Source: Chitinophagales bacterium (GTDB lineage: Bacteria > Bacteroidota > Bacteroidia > Chitinophagales > CAIOSU01). From it: a stretch of DNA of 36,063 bases. Made by a program: the position numbers and the translations under genes. Within the stretch, counting starts at the first letter, position 1; each line of letters begins with the position of its first letter. Location: contig JBBDNB010000011.1 in the NCBI GenBank assembly GCA_040877935.1, forward strand, positions 1 to 36,063. Direction: 5' to 3'. The notes beneath the pieces were generated by a model. The model saw nothing but the letters and a program-made list of their open reading frames with translations. It was not told the origin of the DNA and ran no database searches. Shown here piece by piece: positions 7,465-15,787 of the stretch.

Positions 7465-7980
7465 ATGCAACATCTAATTTCTTTAAACAACAGATCTCCC
7501 AAAACAGGAAAAGAATGTTTTTTTGCCCCTAATAGTTTTCTGGTGGGCGATGTAATTTGTGGGGATCAATGTAGTTTTTGGTTCAATACTGTTGTACGGG
7601 GAGATGTAAATAGCATCATTATGGGAGACAGGGTAAATATACAGGACGGAGCTGTTGTCCATTGCACGTACCAAAAAACAAAGACCACAATTGGCAATGA
7701 TGTTTCTATAGGCCACAATGCTATTGTGCATGGTTGTCAACTTGGAAACAATGTTTTGGTAGGTATGGGTGCCATTATAATGGACAATGCCATTGTAGGA
7801 GATAATGCATTGATAGCTGCCGGGGCTGTTGTTTTAGAAGGCACTGAAATTCCTGAAGGCACTGTTTTTGCTGGTGTCCCGGCAAAATTGGTCAAACAAT
7901 TGCCTCCAGAAACTTTTGAGGATACGAACCAGCGTATTGCCCGCAATTACATAAAATATGCCGGCTGGTACAAGGTTTAA
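7465..7980 (+). CDS. Gamma-class carbonic anhydrase-like hexapeptide protein
   Basis: This 171-aa protein consists of left-handed beta-helix hexapeptide repeats (for example VGDVICGDQCSFWFNTVVRGDV, in parts). His66, His84 and His89 lie in the pattern of the zinc ligands of the YrdA/PaaY/CamH group. RGDVNSI and VGMGAIIMDNAIVGDNALIAAGAVV are family wording. Members are trimeric, some with CO2 hydration activity and many with an unproven role. The stop overlaps the stop of the converging lipoprotein gene by 4 bp (7977-7980), so no room is left for a terminator between them. I see no clear promoter in 7360-7464. Confidence 0.9.
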   Translation: MQHLISLNNRSPKTGKECFFAPNSFLVGDVICGDQCSFWFNTVVRGDVNSIIMGDRVNIQDGAVVHCTYQKTKTTIGNDVSIGHNAIVHGCQLGNNVLVGMGAIIMDNAIVGDNALIAAGAVVLEGTEIPEGTVFAGVPAKLVKQLPPETFEDTNQRIARNYIKYAGWYKV

Positions 7981-9608
7981 TGCAGGTCAAATCTTGGCGC
8001 ATCTTCTAATTCCATGTCCCAGTTGCCACGGATGTTGATTTGCTCCGGATAGATATAAACGGGTTCGGGTTGTGTTTTCAGCTCAATATTTCCCGATGTC
8101 CAGCGTCTGTTTCTGTCTTTGTCTAAAATTACCCTAAACTGCAAGTTACCCGGCTTTAGGTATTTCCAGGATTTCTGAAAAGTTTCCTGTCCGGAAAAAA
8201 CAATTTTGTCGATTACCTTACTTTCTCTAATCAGTTCAAATATATACTGATGTGCAGCATCAAGTTCTGTTAGTTCTATTGATAAATTTCCATAATCCTC
8301 AACTGATTTACTTCGGTATTCAAGCTTAAATGCTTTGTTAGCATTTCCATAATGATCATTTACACTGCTTTCTGTAACTACAAGATCATAGCGGGTTTCT
8401 GGTTTTAAATCAGTAGATATCAGCAACTGTTTGGGGTTTAGACTGTCAATGGCGAAACGTATGTTTTTTTCCCGTTTAAAGCTGTCTTCATACAGGTGAA
8501 TTCCAGATACGGGCAATTGCACAGGTCTTTCAAAACTAAGGGGGATAGGCTTAGCCAACTCCAGACTTTGTGTTCTTTTTGGCTGCTCAGGATTCCACAG
8601 GGGAGGAAGTTGCGCTGCTGAGTCTTTATTAAATACTTCACTTCTAAACTCTAATGTATCAAGTTCGTTATTTTCAGGTTTTAGAATTATGCGCGGACGT
8701 TCTGTTGTATTGTACAAATAGTAGAGTTTAAGTGTATCGCCTGTTATGTTCCAGTTTTGATGAATTTTTTGTTCAAAACCCTGTACATCAAGAATATCTA
8801 AACTATTAATCTCTTTGTTGAAAACAACAGACACAATATTCTGTATATCAGCATTATATGAAACTACAGAAGCCGTACTTTCATTTTCAAATAAACTTAA
8901 ATTCAGGCTGTAATCTATATCAGGCTTTAGGTGTAGGGTGGTATCCAAAAAACCAATTTTTTCACCAGGTGGATCGTATTGAATATTGAAATTCTCATCT
9001 TGTAGCACAAACACCCTGTATTTTCCTGCCTTTAGGTATTTAAATTGAAAAGCCCCTGATTCGTTGCTCATAGCATAATAAAAGGGTTTTGTTTTTTGAA
9101 AGCTGGTATCGGTAAAAGTTTCGTCCTGATAAAGTAAAACACCAGCATTTTTTGCTCCACTATTTGTATAGGCATCCCGAATATTTCCACTTATGGAAAG
9201 GGAATCAATAAAATCTCCAGTGCTGAAGACATAATTCAGACCGATGAGTTTATTACCTTCATTATTATCAGCTATTGCCTGCCCAAAATTTATGGTATAA
9301 GTTGTTTGAGGTTGTAATGTATCGTCTATTGTAAGAATCAGTTTTTTGCCTTTGATTTTGTATTCAGGACGATTGTCGAGCGGTGGAGAAATAAGCACTT
9401 CGTTGTATGGGTTGTTCAGTTTTATAAATTCATCAAATTCAAAAACAAACTTTTTGGTTTTTACATTTTTGGCAAGCATTTCAGGTTCTGCTGAAATGTT
9501 TTTAGGAGGCTCTTCATCTGTAGGTCCACCGGGCGGGTTAAAGACAGTCGCACAAGAATTCAACAGAAACAGAACAGCAATAAAATACAATTTCAGAATC
9601 GTCCTCAT
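7977..9608 (-). CDS. Lipoprotein with N-terminal bacterial Ig-like (Big_5/SbsA) domain
   Basis: This 543-aa protein has a lipoprotein signal ending in LLNSC (lipidation at about Cys19), followed by GGPTDEEPPK and a Big_5-type domain (about 36-130: FVFEFDEFIKL...LILTIDDTLQPQTTYTINFG). Further beta-rich segments follow, including a carboxypeptidase-regulatory-like part around FQFKYLKAGKYRVFVLQD. Such proteins are common in Bacteroidota. They are predicted to be anchored to the outer membrane or exposed in the periplasm, and their function is unknown. Its start overlaps the mnmG stop by 4 bp, so it is the last gene of the leftward gene train. Confidence 0.8.
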   Translation of the reverse strand: MRTILKLYFIAVLFLLNSCATVFNPPGGPTDEEPPKNISAEPEMLAKNVKTKKFVFEFDEFIKLNNPYNEVLISPPLDNRPEYKIKGKKLILTIDDTLQPQTTYTINFGQAIADNNEGNKLIGLNYVFSTGDFIDSLSISGNIRDAYTNSGAKNAGVLLYQDETFTDTSFQKTKPFYYAMSNESGAFQFKYLKAGKYRVFVLQDENFNIQYDPPGEKIGFLDTTLHLKPDIDYSLNLSLFENESTASVVSYNADIQNIVSVVFNKEINSLDILDVQGFEQKIHQNWNITGDTLKLYYLYNTTERPRIILKPENNELDTLEFRSEVFNKDSAAQLPPLWNPEQPKRTQSLELAKPIPLSFERPVQLPVSGIHLYEDSFKREKNIRFAIDSLNPKQLLISTDLKPETRYDLVVTESSVNDHYGNANKAFKLEYRSKSVEDYGNLSIELTELDAAHQYIFELIRESKVIDKIVFSGQETFQKSWKYLKPGNLQFRVILDKDRNRRWTSGNIELKTQPEPVYIYPEQINIRGNWDMELEDAPRFDLH

Positions 9609-11467
9609 CTGCCCATATGTATCATTAATACTGAAATATCTGAGGGTGTTATACCGCTGATCCTTGATGCCTGTCCCAGGGTTTTGGGCTGGATGTCTTT
9701 GAGTTTTTCCCTGGCTTCTGCAGAAAGGCTACTCAGTCCATCATAGTTGAGACTTGAATGCAAGAGCACATTTTCCAGCCTGTTCATTTTATCGGCCATT
9801 TCTTTTTCTTTGTCTACATAGCCTGAATATTTCAGAGTGATTTCAGCTTCTTCAGCTATTTCATCATCATAATCTGAAAGAAACGCTTCGAATTCAGGCA
9901 GTATCTTTCTTATGCTTTCTATACTCACCTGCGGTCTGCTTATGACCTGGTCTAATTTTATTTTTTGTTTGATGGGAGCTGAGTCTAGTGATTCGAGGTA
10001 AGGATTTACTATCTCAGGTTCAGCGCTGGTTTTGGCGATATATTTCAATATTGCTTTAATGCCTGCTTCTTTTTCCTGTACTCTTTCCATGCGATCGCTT
10101 CCCGCCAATCCGAGTTCGTAGCCCAAAGGTGTAAGCCTGAGGTCTGCATTATCCTGTCGCAAAAGTATTCTGAATTCTGCCCTGGAAGTGAACATTCTGT
10201 AGGGTTCTTTAGTCCCTTTTGTAATAAGGTCATCTATCAGTACTCCAATGTATGCATCAGAGCGCTTTAGTATAAAAGGTGCTTTGTCCTGAAGATTTTG
10301 ATGGGCATTAATCCCTGCCATCATTCCCTGGCAAGCTGCTTCTTCATATCCCGTAGTTCCGTTTATTTGACCTGCAAAAAAGAGGTTTTTCACCAATTTC
10401 GTTTCCAGGGTATGTGTCAATTGTGTGGGAATAAAATAATCGTATTCTATGGCATAGCCGGGCCTGAACATTTTTACATTTTCAAAGCCTTCGATTTGCC
10501 GCAGCGCATTGAATTGCACATCTTCTGGCAGCGAGGATGAAAATCCATTGACATAAACTTCTACTGTATTCCATCCTTCGGGCTCTACAAATAGCTGATG
10601 CCTGTCGCGTTGTGAAAAGCGATCTATTTTATCTTCTATAGAGGGGCAGTACCTTGGCCCAACACCCTGAATCCTTCCGGAAAACATTGGTGATTTATCG
10701 AAACCGGTTTTAAGTGTTTCGTGTACTTTTGGATTTGTAAAAGTTATGTGACATGGCCTTTGTTTTTCCAAAGGCTTCGTATTGCTAAAAGAAAACTTAC
10801 CGGGTTTTACATCACCTTCCTGAATTTCCATTTTACTGTAATCCAGACTTCTTCCATCAACTCTTGGCGGGGTGCCTGTTTTCATCCGGCCTGATTCAAA
10901 ACCAATTTGAACCAATTGTTCTGTAATTCCTGTAGCTGCTCTTTCCCCACTTCTGCCTCCACCAAATTTTTTCTCGCCTATATGAATGATTCCATTCAGG
11001 AAAGTGCCATTTGTGAGTACAACTGCACGGCATTCTATTTCCATGCCCATTGAAGTTTTCACTCCGGCAACTGCGCCATTTTTAATGACCACTTCATTGA
11101 CCATATCCTGCCAGAAATCCACATTGGGTGTTTGTTCTAATTTCAGGCGCCATTTATTGGCAAAGTCCATTCGGTCGGATTGCACCCTGGGCGACCACAT
11201 GGCCGGCCCTTTGGATTTATTGAGCATTCTGAATTGTATGGCCGTTTCATCACTTACTATTCCTGAGTATCCGCCAAGCGCATCTATTTCCCTGATGATC
11301 TGTCCTTTGGCCACACCGCCCATAGCAGGGTTGCAAGACATTTGCGCAATGTTCTGCATATTCATGGTGACAAGTAGTACGCTTGAGCCAAGATTGGCCG
11401 CTGCAGCCGCTGCTTCAGATCCCGCATGTCCGGCACCTACTACTACAAGATCGTATTTTTTAAACAT
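9605..11467 (-). CDS. mnmG: tRNA uridine-5-carboxymethylaminomethyl modification enzyme MnmG (GidA)
   Basis: This is a 620-aa protein from ATG 11467. The FAD-binding VVVGAGHAGSEAA is near the N-terminus, followed by SCNPAMGGVAKGQI and GRSGERAATGITEQL, then the GidA C-terminal helical domain. With MnmE it forms the cmnm5/nm5 group at wobble U34 of tRNAs reading two-fold degenerate codons. A longer frame to TTG 11497 would add ten residues beginning MFHVKH, but that stretch is simply the translation of the parS site at 11481-11496, so I place the start at 11467. E. coli MnmG has 629 aa. The gene follows ybeY by 30 bp and is coupled to the downstream lipoprotein by a 4-bp overlap. Confidence 0.97.
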   Translation of the reverse strand: MFKKYDLVVVGAGHAGSEAAAAAANLGSSVLLVTMNMQNIAQMSCNPAMGGVAKGQIIREIDALGGYSGIVSDETAIQFRMLNKSKGPAMWSPRVQSDRMDFANKWRLKLEQTPNVDFWQDMVNEVVIKNGAVAGVKTSMGMEIECRAVVLTNGTFLNGIIHIGEKKFGGGRSGERAATGITEQLVQIGFESGRMKTGTPPRVDGRSLDYSKMEIQEGDVKPGKFSFSNTKPLEKQRPCHITFTNPKVHETLKTGFDKSPMFSGRIQGVGPRYCPSIEDKIDRFSQRDRHQLFVEPEGWNTVEVYVNGFSSSLPEDVQFNALRQIEGFENVKMFRPGYAIEYDYFIPTQLTHTLETKLVKNLFFAGQINGTTGYEEAACQGMMAGINAHQNLQDKAPFILKRSDAYIGVLIDDLITKGTKEPYRMFTSRAEFRILLRQDNADLRLTPLGYELGLAGSDRMERVQEKEAGIKAILKYIAKTSAEPEIVNPYLESLDSAPIKQKIKLDQVISRPQVSIESIRKILPEFEAFLSDYDDEIAEEAEITLKYSGYVDKEKEMADKMNRLENVLLHSSLNYDGLSSLSAEAREKLKDIQPKTLGQASRISGITPSDISVLMIHMGR

Positions 11468-11480
11468 TGTTAAGGCTTTA

Positions 11481-11496
11481 TGTTTCACGTGAAACA
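11481..11496. promoter_or_regulatory. parS: parS (ParB/Spo0J binding site)
   Basis: TGTTTCACGTGAAACA is a perfect 16-bp palindrome. It matches the widely conserved chromosomal parS consensus TGTTnCACGTGAAACA. It lies in the 30-bp gap between ybeY and mnmG. ParB loaded at such sites recruits SMC and organises the origin region. parS sites cluster near oriC, so this points to an origin-proximal window, but no origin, parA or parB is in view. Confidence 0.92.
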
Positions 11497-11497
11497 A

Positions 11498-11923
11498 TTA
11501 GTCTAAAGCTAAGATATTCAAGCACTTATCTTCTTTTTCACGCATTAATTGTGCTTCTTTCGGGCTTTTATCGTTCCAGCCCAGCAAATGCAAAACTCCA
11601 TGTATCAAGACACGGTGCAATTCCATATTTATTGCTACACCAAAATTTTTTGCATTCTCTTTTACCCGTTCTATACTCACAAATATATCAGCATCGATTA
11701 TTTCAGCTTTTTCACTATTGTCAAAGGTAATAATGTCTGTATAGTAATCGTGCCCAAGGTGTTTTTTGTTTATTTCCAAAAGATAAGCATCCAAACAAAA
11801 AATGTAATTAATGGTTCCGCTTTCTTTCTCGGATTCCCGAATACATAAATTGATCCATTTTTTAATCTCTGCTTGGTTTTGAAGCTTAAAGGGAATATCT
11901 TCTGTGTGAAAATATATGGGCAT
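11498..11923 (-). CDS. ybeY: Endoribonuclease YbeY (16S rRNA maturation / ribosome quality control)
   Basis: This 141-aa protein, the usual length for the family, contains the metal-binding signature as HGVLHLLGWND (108-118). The first two His ligands (108, 112) and Gly115 are kept. The third ligand, His in the classical HGxLHLxGYDH, is Asp118 here. DIITF(DN) and ELHRVLIHG are further family wording. YbeY acts in 16S rRNA 3'-end maturation and late ribosome quality control. It sits between an RsbW-like ATPase (33-bp gap) and parS/mnmG. The Asp for His change may be the normal form in this lineage, since Asp can bind zinc. Confidence 0.93.
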   Translation of the reverse strand: MPIYFHTEDIPFKLQNQAEIKKWINLCIRESEKESGTINYIFCLDAYLLEINKKHLGHDYYTDIITFDNSEKAEIIDADIFVSIERVKENAKNFGVAINMELHRVLIHGVLHLLGWNDKSPKEAQLMREKEDKCLNILALD

Positions 11924-11956
11924 ATGTAAAAATACTGATGTAAGGACTTAGAGGGC

Positions 11957-12382
11957 CTAAATTTTAAAGTGCAGCTCTACAGTACTGCCTCCATCTGAGA
12001 ACACCATTAGGTCAGACAGTTGATTCATTAAAAACACGCCACGTCCTGTAAGCTTTTCAAGATTCTCTGGATTGGTAGGGTCGGGCAAATTATTATAATC
12101 AAAACCTTCACCCTCATCTGAAACCTTGATTATCAATGTATTATTTTCAGATTTTGCAGATACTTTAACTTTTTTTGATTCATCTGTTTTATTGCCATGA
12201 ATAATACTGTTGTTTACAGCTTCAGTTAAAGTAATTAAAATATTGCCAAACAGCTCTTCTTTAATACCAAAGTTTTGCCTGATCTCATCTACAAAACTCT
12301 CAAGTACAGAAACCTTGTCTGGGTTAGAGGGGATATTCAGTTCAAAAAGTTCAGTATTATTATTCGTGTTCATACGGTGCAA
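11957..12382 (-). CDS. RsbW/SpoIIAB-like ATP-binding protein (anti-sigma factor type)
   Basis: This is a GHKL-fold protein of up to 141 aa. The N box is TEAVNNSIIHGNK, the G1 box is VSDEGEGFDYNNLPDP and the G2 box is TGRGVFLMNQLSD. There is no kinase dimerisation or sensor domain, which fits the small serine-kinase anti-sigma type. No partner anti-anti-sigma (STAS) gene is adjacent, so its target is unknown. The frame opens at ATG 12382; a second ATG at 12373 (MNTNNN) may be the real start. TATCTTTG at 12380-12387 (minus) matches the Bacteroidota -7 box, but no -33 box is properly spaced. The gap to the upstream DUF4175 gene is 16 bp, so co-transcription is likely. Confidence 0.88.
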   Translation of the reverse strand: MHRMNTNNNTELFELNIPSNPDKVSVLESFVDEIRQNFGIKEELFGNILITLTEAVNNSIIHGNKTDESKKVKVSAKSENNTLIIKVSDEGEGFDYNNLPDPTNPENLEKLTGRGVFLMNQLSDLMVFSDGGSTVELHFKI

Positions 12383-12398
12383 AGATATTGAAATAAAA

Positions 12399-15300
12399 TC
12401 AAAAAGTTATATTCCTGAAATAACGCTCTACCATGTTTTTGTAGTAGGGTTTTAAAGCAGGGGGCAATGTTTTGTAAAGTTGAATTTCAGCATCGCGCTG
12501 TTTAAAGTACTCCTCAAGTGAAGGGGGCGTTTCCCTAACGATCTCTCCGGCAGTGTTGGCTTTTCGCTCGTCATCAAATTCACGTTCACGCATGGCTTTT
12601 TCGGCATCGAGCAATTTAGTTAGAATTTCCTGCTGCCGCTCGATCATTTCACTGGTCAATTGTTTATTTACAAGATCAGTCTCGGTTTTGTTCATTTCTT
12701 CCTGAAGTTTTTCCAAATCGCCCAAACTATTTTTCCCGTCTTTATTTTCTTGTTGGCTGAGTTGTCTCAGGGCTTCTCTGATAGCGGCTTGTTTGGCTGC
12801 CATTTGCGCCATTTCCTTGCTCATACCAGAGGTCCCGCCTTTTTCTTTGCCATCGGGTTTCTTTCCTTTTTCACCTTTTTCCCCCATCTTGTCTTGCATA
12901 TCAGAGAGTTGTTTGTTCATTTGCTTCTGCATCTCACTGAGACTTGGTTTTCCTTTCCCCGGTTTTGGTTGCTGACATTGCTGTGTGCCAGGCATTTGTG
13001 AGGCCATTTGTTGTTGCATTTGTTCCATGGCCTCGCTGAGCATTAAAGCCAGATTGTTGAGATTGGTCATGCTGTTTTGCTGCTTTACCGATGCTTGCTT
13101 AACCTGTCTTTCGGCAAGGTGCTCAATGCTTTGTTCAAGATTTTTGTTGAGTGCTTTGATTTCTTTACTTATAAAGGATTCAAGGGCAAAGACCCGCTTG
13201 GATAATGCTTCTAGACTGTCTTTTACAATTTGTGTATTGTCTTTCAATTTATTTTGATCGCGGACAAGCTGAACATATTGTGGGTCGTTGGTTGCAATAG
13301 AAGTGCTTTTCAATGCCAGTTCTTCCTGATCATGAGAAAGGATCAATAGGTGTTCCAACAACTGACGCAATGCCTGAAGGTCTTCGCCCATTTGCTGCAT
13401 TTCCATGGATTTCATCATTGCGGAAAGACTTTCCGCAGCATCCTGCATTTTATCCTGGGCTTTTTGCTGACTGTCATTTGCCTTTTTATTATTTTTCTTG
13501 CCCAATTCTTGTTCAGCATTTTGGCTTTCTTCTTTGGCTTCATCGAGGGCTTCTTCCAAATCTGACATATCTATTTCCTGTTTGGCCTCTTTAGCAAGCT
13601 CTTCCATTTTCTCAAGCTCTTCCTTGATCTTGTCAAGCTCGCTGCTCAGTTCTTCCTGCTTTTCTTTTTGTGCCTCGCTGTCCTTTTTGTTTTCAGCCGT
13701 TTCTTGTTTTAATTCTTCCTGCTTTTTAGCGAGCTCTTCAATACGGTCAAGCGTTTCTTCCATCTTCTGTTCCAACTCAAATTTTTTGAAAAGCTCAAAC
13801 ATGCGGTCCAACTCATTTTCCAGCTGCTCATTGCTGAGCTCCATATCTTCCAACTGATCCATTGCAGCTTCTTTGTCCATCTTCTCCAGCATCTTTTCCA
13901 TTTTTTCGAAAAGCGCTTTCATTTCTTCATCCATTACCTGGTCAAAGAGTTCCTGTAGCTTTTTTTGCTTTTCGGCCAATTTTGGATCTATGTCTTTGTA
14001 TTCTTTTTGCCGCTGTTGGTTTTGATTGAATTCACTTTTTATATCAGAGATGTTCTTTTGTAGCTCCTTTTGTTTTTTGAGTAAATTCTCCATGCTCTTT
14101 TTGTCTTCCCAGCCCAGCTCTGATTTTCTGAGGGTTTTCTCTTTGAGCTTTTTTGATTCCTCCTGTAATTCGGAAGCCGTTTGCATGCTTTCCTTTAATT
14201 TTTCTTTTAATTTTTCATTAGAGCGTTCTGCTTGTTCTTTCAGCTTATCTTTTCCTGGCAAATTGAAATATTGCATATTGCTCCGGCTTGATTTGCTGCC
14301 ATTTACAGCATCATTGTCCCATACCTCAAAGAAATAGCTGATCTTATCGCCCGGGTCAAGTTCCAGGTTACGCATGTCCCAAAAATGATTGAATCGACTT
14401 ACCGTACTGCTTCTGTTGAAGGAAATTCTTTCTTGGTTGTATGCATTTCTGATGGGCTCACCCTGCTTTTCAATTCTGTACTTAAATTTCAAATCCCTAA
14501 GGCCATAATCATCAGAAATTTCACCTGTAAAATACATTTGTTTGTTAGAAGTGCTGTCATCAAAGCTTTCCACAGCAATATCTGGGTAAGCGTCTTTTTT
14601 TACATTTATCACGTAGGAGATGGTATCGGCTTTTTCGATTAGGTTATTTTGATAGATAATGCTATAGGCTTGCGTTTCATTTACAGAAAAACTGCTTTGA
14701 AATTTATTGTCAGAAGTTCTTCGCAATTGAAAAAGACTGTCTTCGAGCGCCAGTGAAACAGCATCTACTTCTTTGGTGTAAAATTCCCAGTTCAGTTGGC
14801 TGCCTTCTGGCACGCTTAAGTCACCGGTATTGCTGATTACTTCATCTTTAAGCCCGGTATAAGATGGATAATCTATAGCGACTTCAAATTTTTGAATGGA
14901 GGGTTTTGGCAATACCTTTAGTTGATAGGCTTTGGAATAATAGCCATTGGCATAAAAGCGAAAGCTACTGCTTTGCTGTACTTTTTTAAAAGTGTAGGAA
15001 AAATGAGTTTTATCCTGTGCACGCATTTTATAAGAAAAATCGCCTACCTGCAGATAAACTTCTTTGGGAAGGCTTTCACCTGAAACTTCCATTTCCAGCA
15101 GAAAATCTTCGGATTGAACGGCTTGTAAATCTTCGTTTTTAATTTCAAAACTAAAAGGTGCTGGCTTTTCAAAAGATTCATCGTAGCGAATAATGCGGGT
15201 AGTACTTTCGGTGATCAAATTGGGAGCTGCAAAAACCACAAGCAATAGTAACAATGCCGGAGGCAGCAAATAGGGTAAATATTTTTTGTTTTTCTTCAGA

Positions 15301-15752
15301 TCAATGGCAGTAGAAAAAGGGACGGGCTGCAATTGCTCCGATTTTTGAACGATACTTGCTTCGATAAGAGTATTGTCCGCGCCACTGGCCTTGTAACTGT
15401 CCAGTTGAAGAATATTCAAAAGCCGATCTTCCACTTCGGGAAAATGCTTGCCTATGATATCTGCTGCTTCAGTGCGGCTCATGGTTTTTCCCAGCTGCAT
15501 ATAGCGGACCACAGGAATCAATATCATAAGAATGAATACAAGAGATTCCAAACCAATAAAACTGAAAAAGATCACTTTGCGGGCAAGCGTGGGTAAATAG
15601 AGAAAATATTCAAGAAAATTGAGAGCCAGAAAAAGCCCGAACAAAAGCGCAAAAAAGAGTATTAACCCCTTTATCAAGCGGTTGAGGTAATACTTTCTTA
15701 TAAAAGCATCGAGTTTATCTAAGAGTAAATGATAACTTGAACTTTGCGACAT
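12399..15752 (-). CDS. DUF4175 family membrane protein with long coiled coil
   Basis: This 1117-aa protein has hydrophobic segments near residues 25-50, 55-78 and about 155-175 (YLPYLLPPALLLLLVVFAA). A beta-rich extracytoplasmic part follows (about 190-500). After that comes a very long Glu/Lys/Gln-rich heptad region (about 505-900) and a Gln/Met/Gly/Lys-rich low-complexity stretch (PGKGKPSLSEMQKQMNKQ). The C-terminus carries a conserved-looking PPSLEEYFKQRDAEIQLY. This architecture is characteristic of DUF4175 proteins of Bacteroidota, whose function is unknown. It is probably anchored in the inner membrane with the coiled coil in the periplasm. It lies 35 bp downstream of the ABC binding protein and 16 bp upstream of the RsbW-like gene. 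Confidence 0.85.
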   Translation of the reverse strand: MSQSSSYHLLLDKLDAFIRKYYLNRLIKGLILFFALLFGLFLALNFLEYFLYLPTLARKVIFFSFIGLESLVFILMILIPVVRYMQLGKTMSRTEAADIIGKHFPEVEDRLLNILQLDSYKASGADNTLIEASIVQKSEQLQPVPFSTAIDLKKNKKYLPYLLPPALLLLLVVFAAPNLITESTTRIIRYDESFEKPAPFSFEIKNEDLQAVQSEDFLLEMEVSGESLPKEVYLQVGDFSYKMRAQDKTHFSYTFKKVQQSSSFRFYANGYYSKAYQLKVLPKPSIQKFEVAIDYPSYTGLKDEVISNTGDLSVPEGSQLNWEFYTKEVDAVSLALEDSLFQLRRTSDNKFQSSFSVNETQAYSIIYQNNLIEKADTISYVINVKKDAYPDIAVESFDDSTSNKQMYFTGEISDDYGLRDLKFKYRIEKQGEPIRNAYNQERISFNRSSTVSRFNHFWDMRNLELDPGDKISYFFEVWDNDAVNGSKSSRSNMQYFNLPGKDKLKEQAERSNEKLKEKLKESMQTASELQEESKKLKEKTLRKSELGWEDKKSMENLLKKQKELQKNISDIKSEFNQNQQRQKEYKDIDPKLAEKQKKLQELFDQVMDEEMKALFEKMEKMLEKMDKEAAMDQLEDMELSNEQLENELDRMFELFKKFELEQKMEETLDRIEELAKKQEELKQETAENKKDSEAQKEKQEELSSELDKIKEELEKMEELAKEAKQEIDMSDLEEALDEAKEESQNAEQELGKKNNKKANDSQQKAQDKMQDAAESLSAMMKSMEMQQMGEDLQALRQLLEHLLILSHDQEELALKSTSIATNDPQYVQLVRDQNKLKDNTQIVKDSLEALSKRVFALESFISKEIKALNKNLEQSIEHLAERQVKQASVKQQNSMTNLNNLALMLSEAMEQMQQQMASQMPGTQQCQQPKPGKGKPSLSEMQKQMNKQLSDMQDKMGEKGEKGKKPDGKEKGGTSGMSKEMAQMAAKQAAIREALRQLSQQENKDGKNSLGDLEKLQEEMNKTETDLVNKQLTSEMIERQQEILTKLLDAEKAMREREFDDERKANTAGEIVRETPPSLEEYFKQRDAEIQLYKTLPPALKPYYKNMVERYFRNITF

Positions 15753-15787
15753 AAGGGTTAAACGGTTTAATCCTGCTTTTGCTTATA

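Noticed and set aside
11468-11497. Ten-residue N-terminal extension of MnmG (MFHVKHKALT)
   Set aside because: It starts at TTG and translates the parS palindrome; ATG 11467 gives the usual family N-terminus.
12660-13857. Long open frames on the plus strand opposite DUF4175
   Set aside because: They are Ser/Leu/Phe/Cys-rich antisense shadows of the Glu/Lys/Gln-rich coiled coil.
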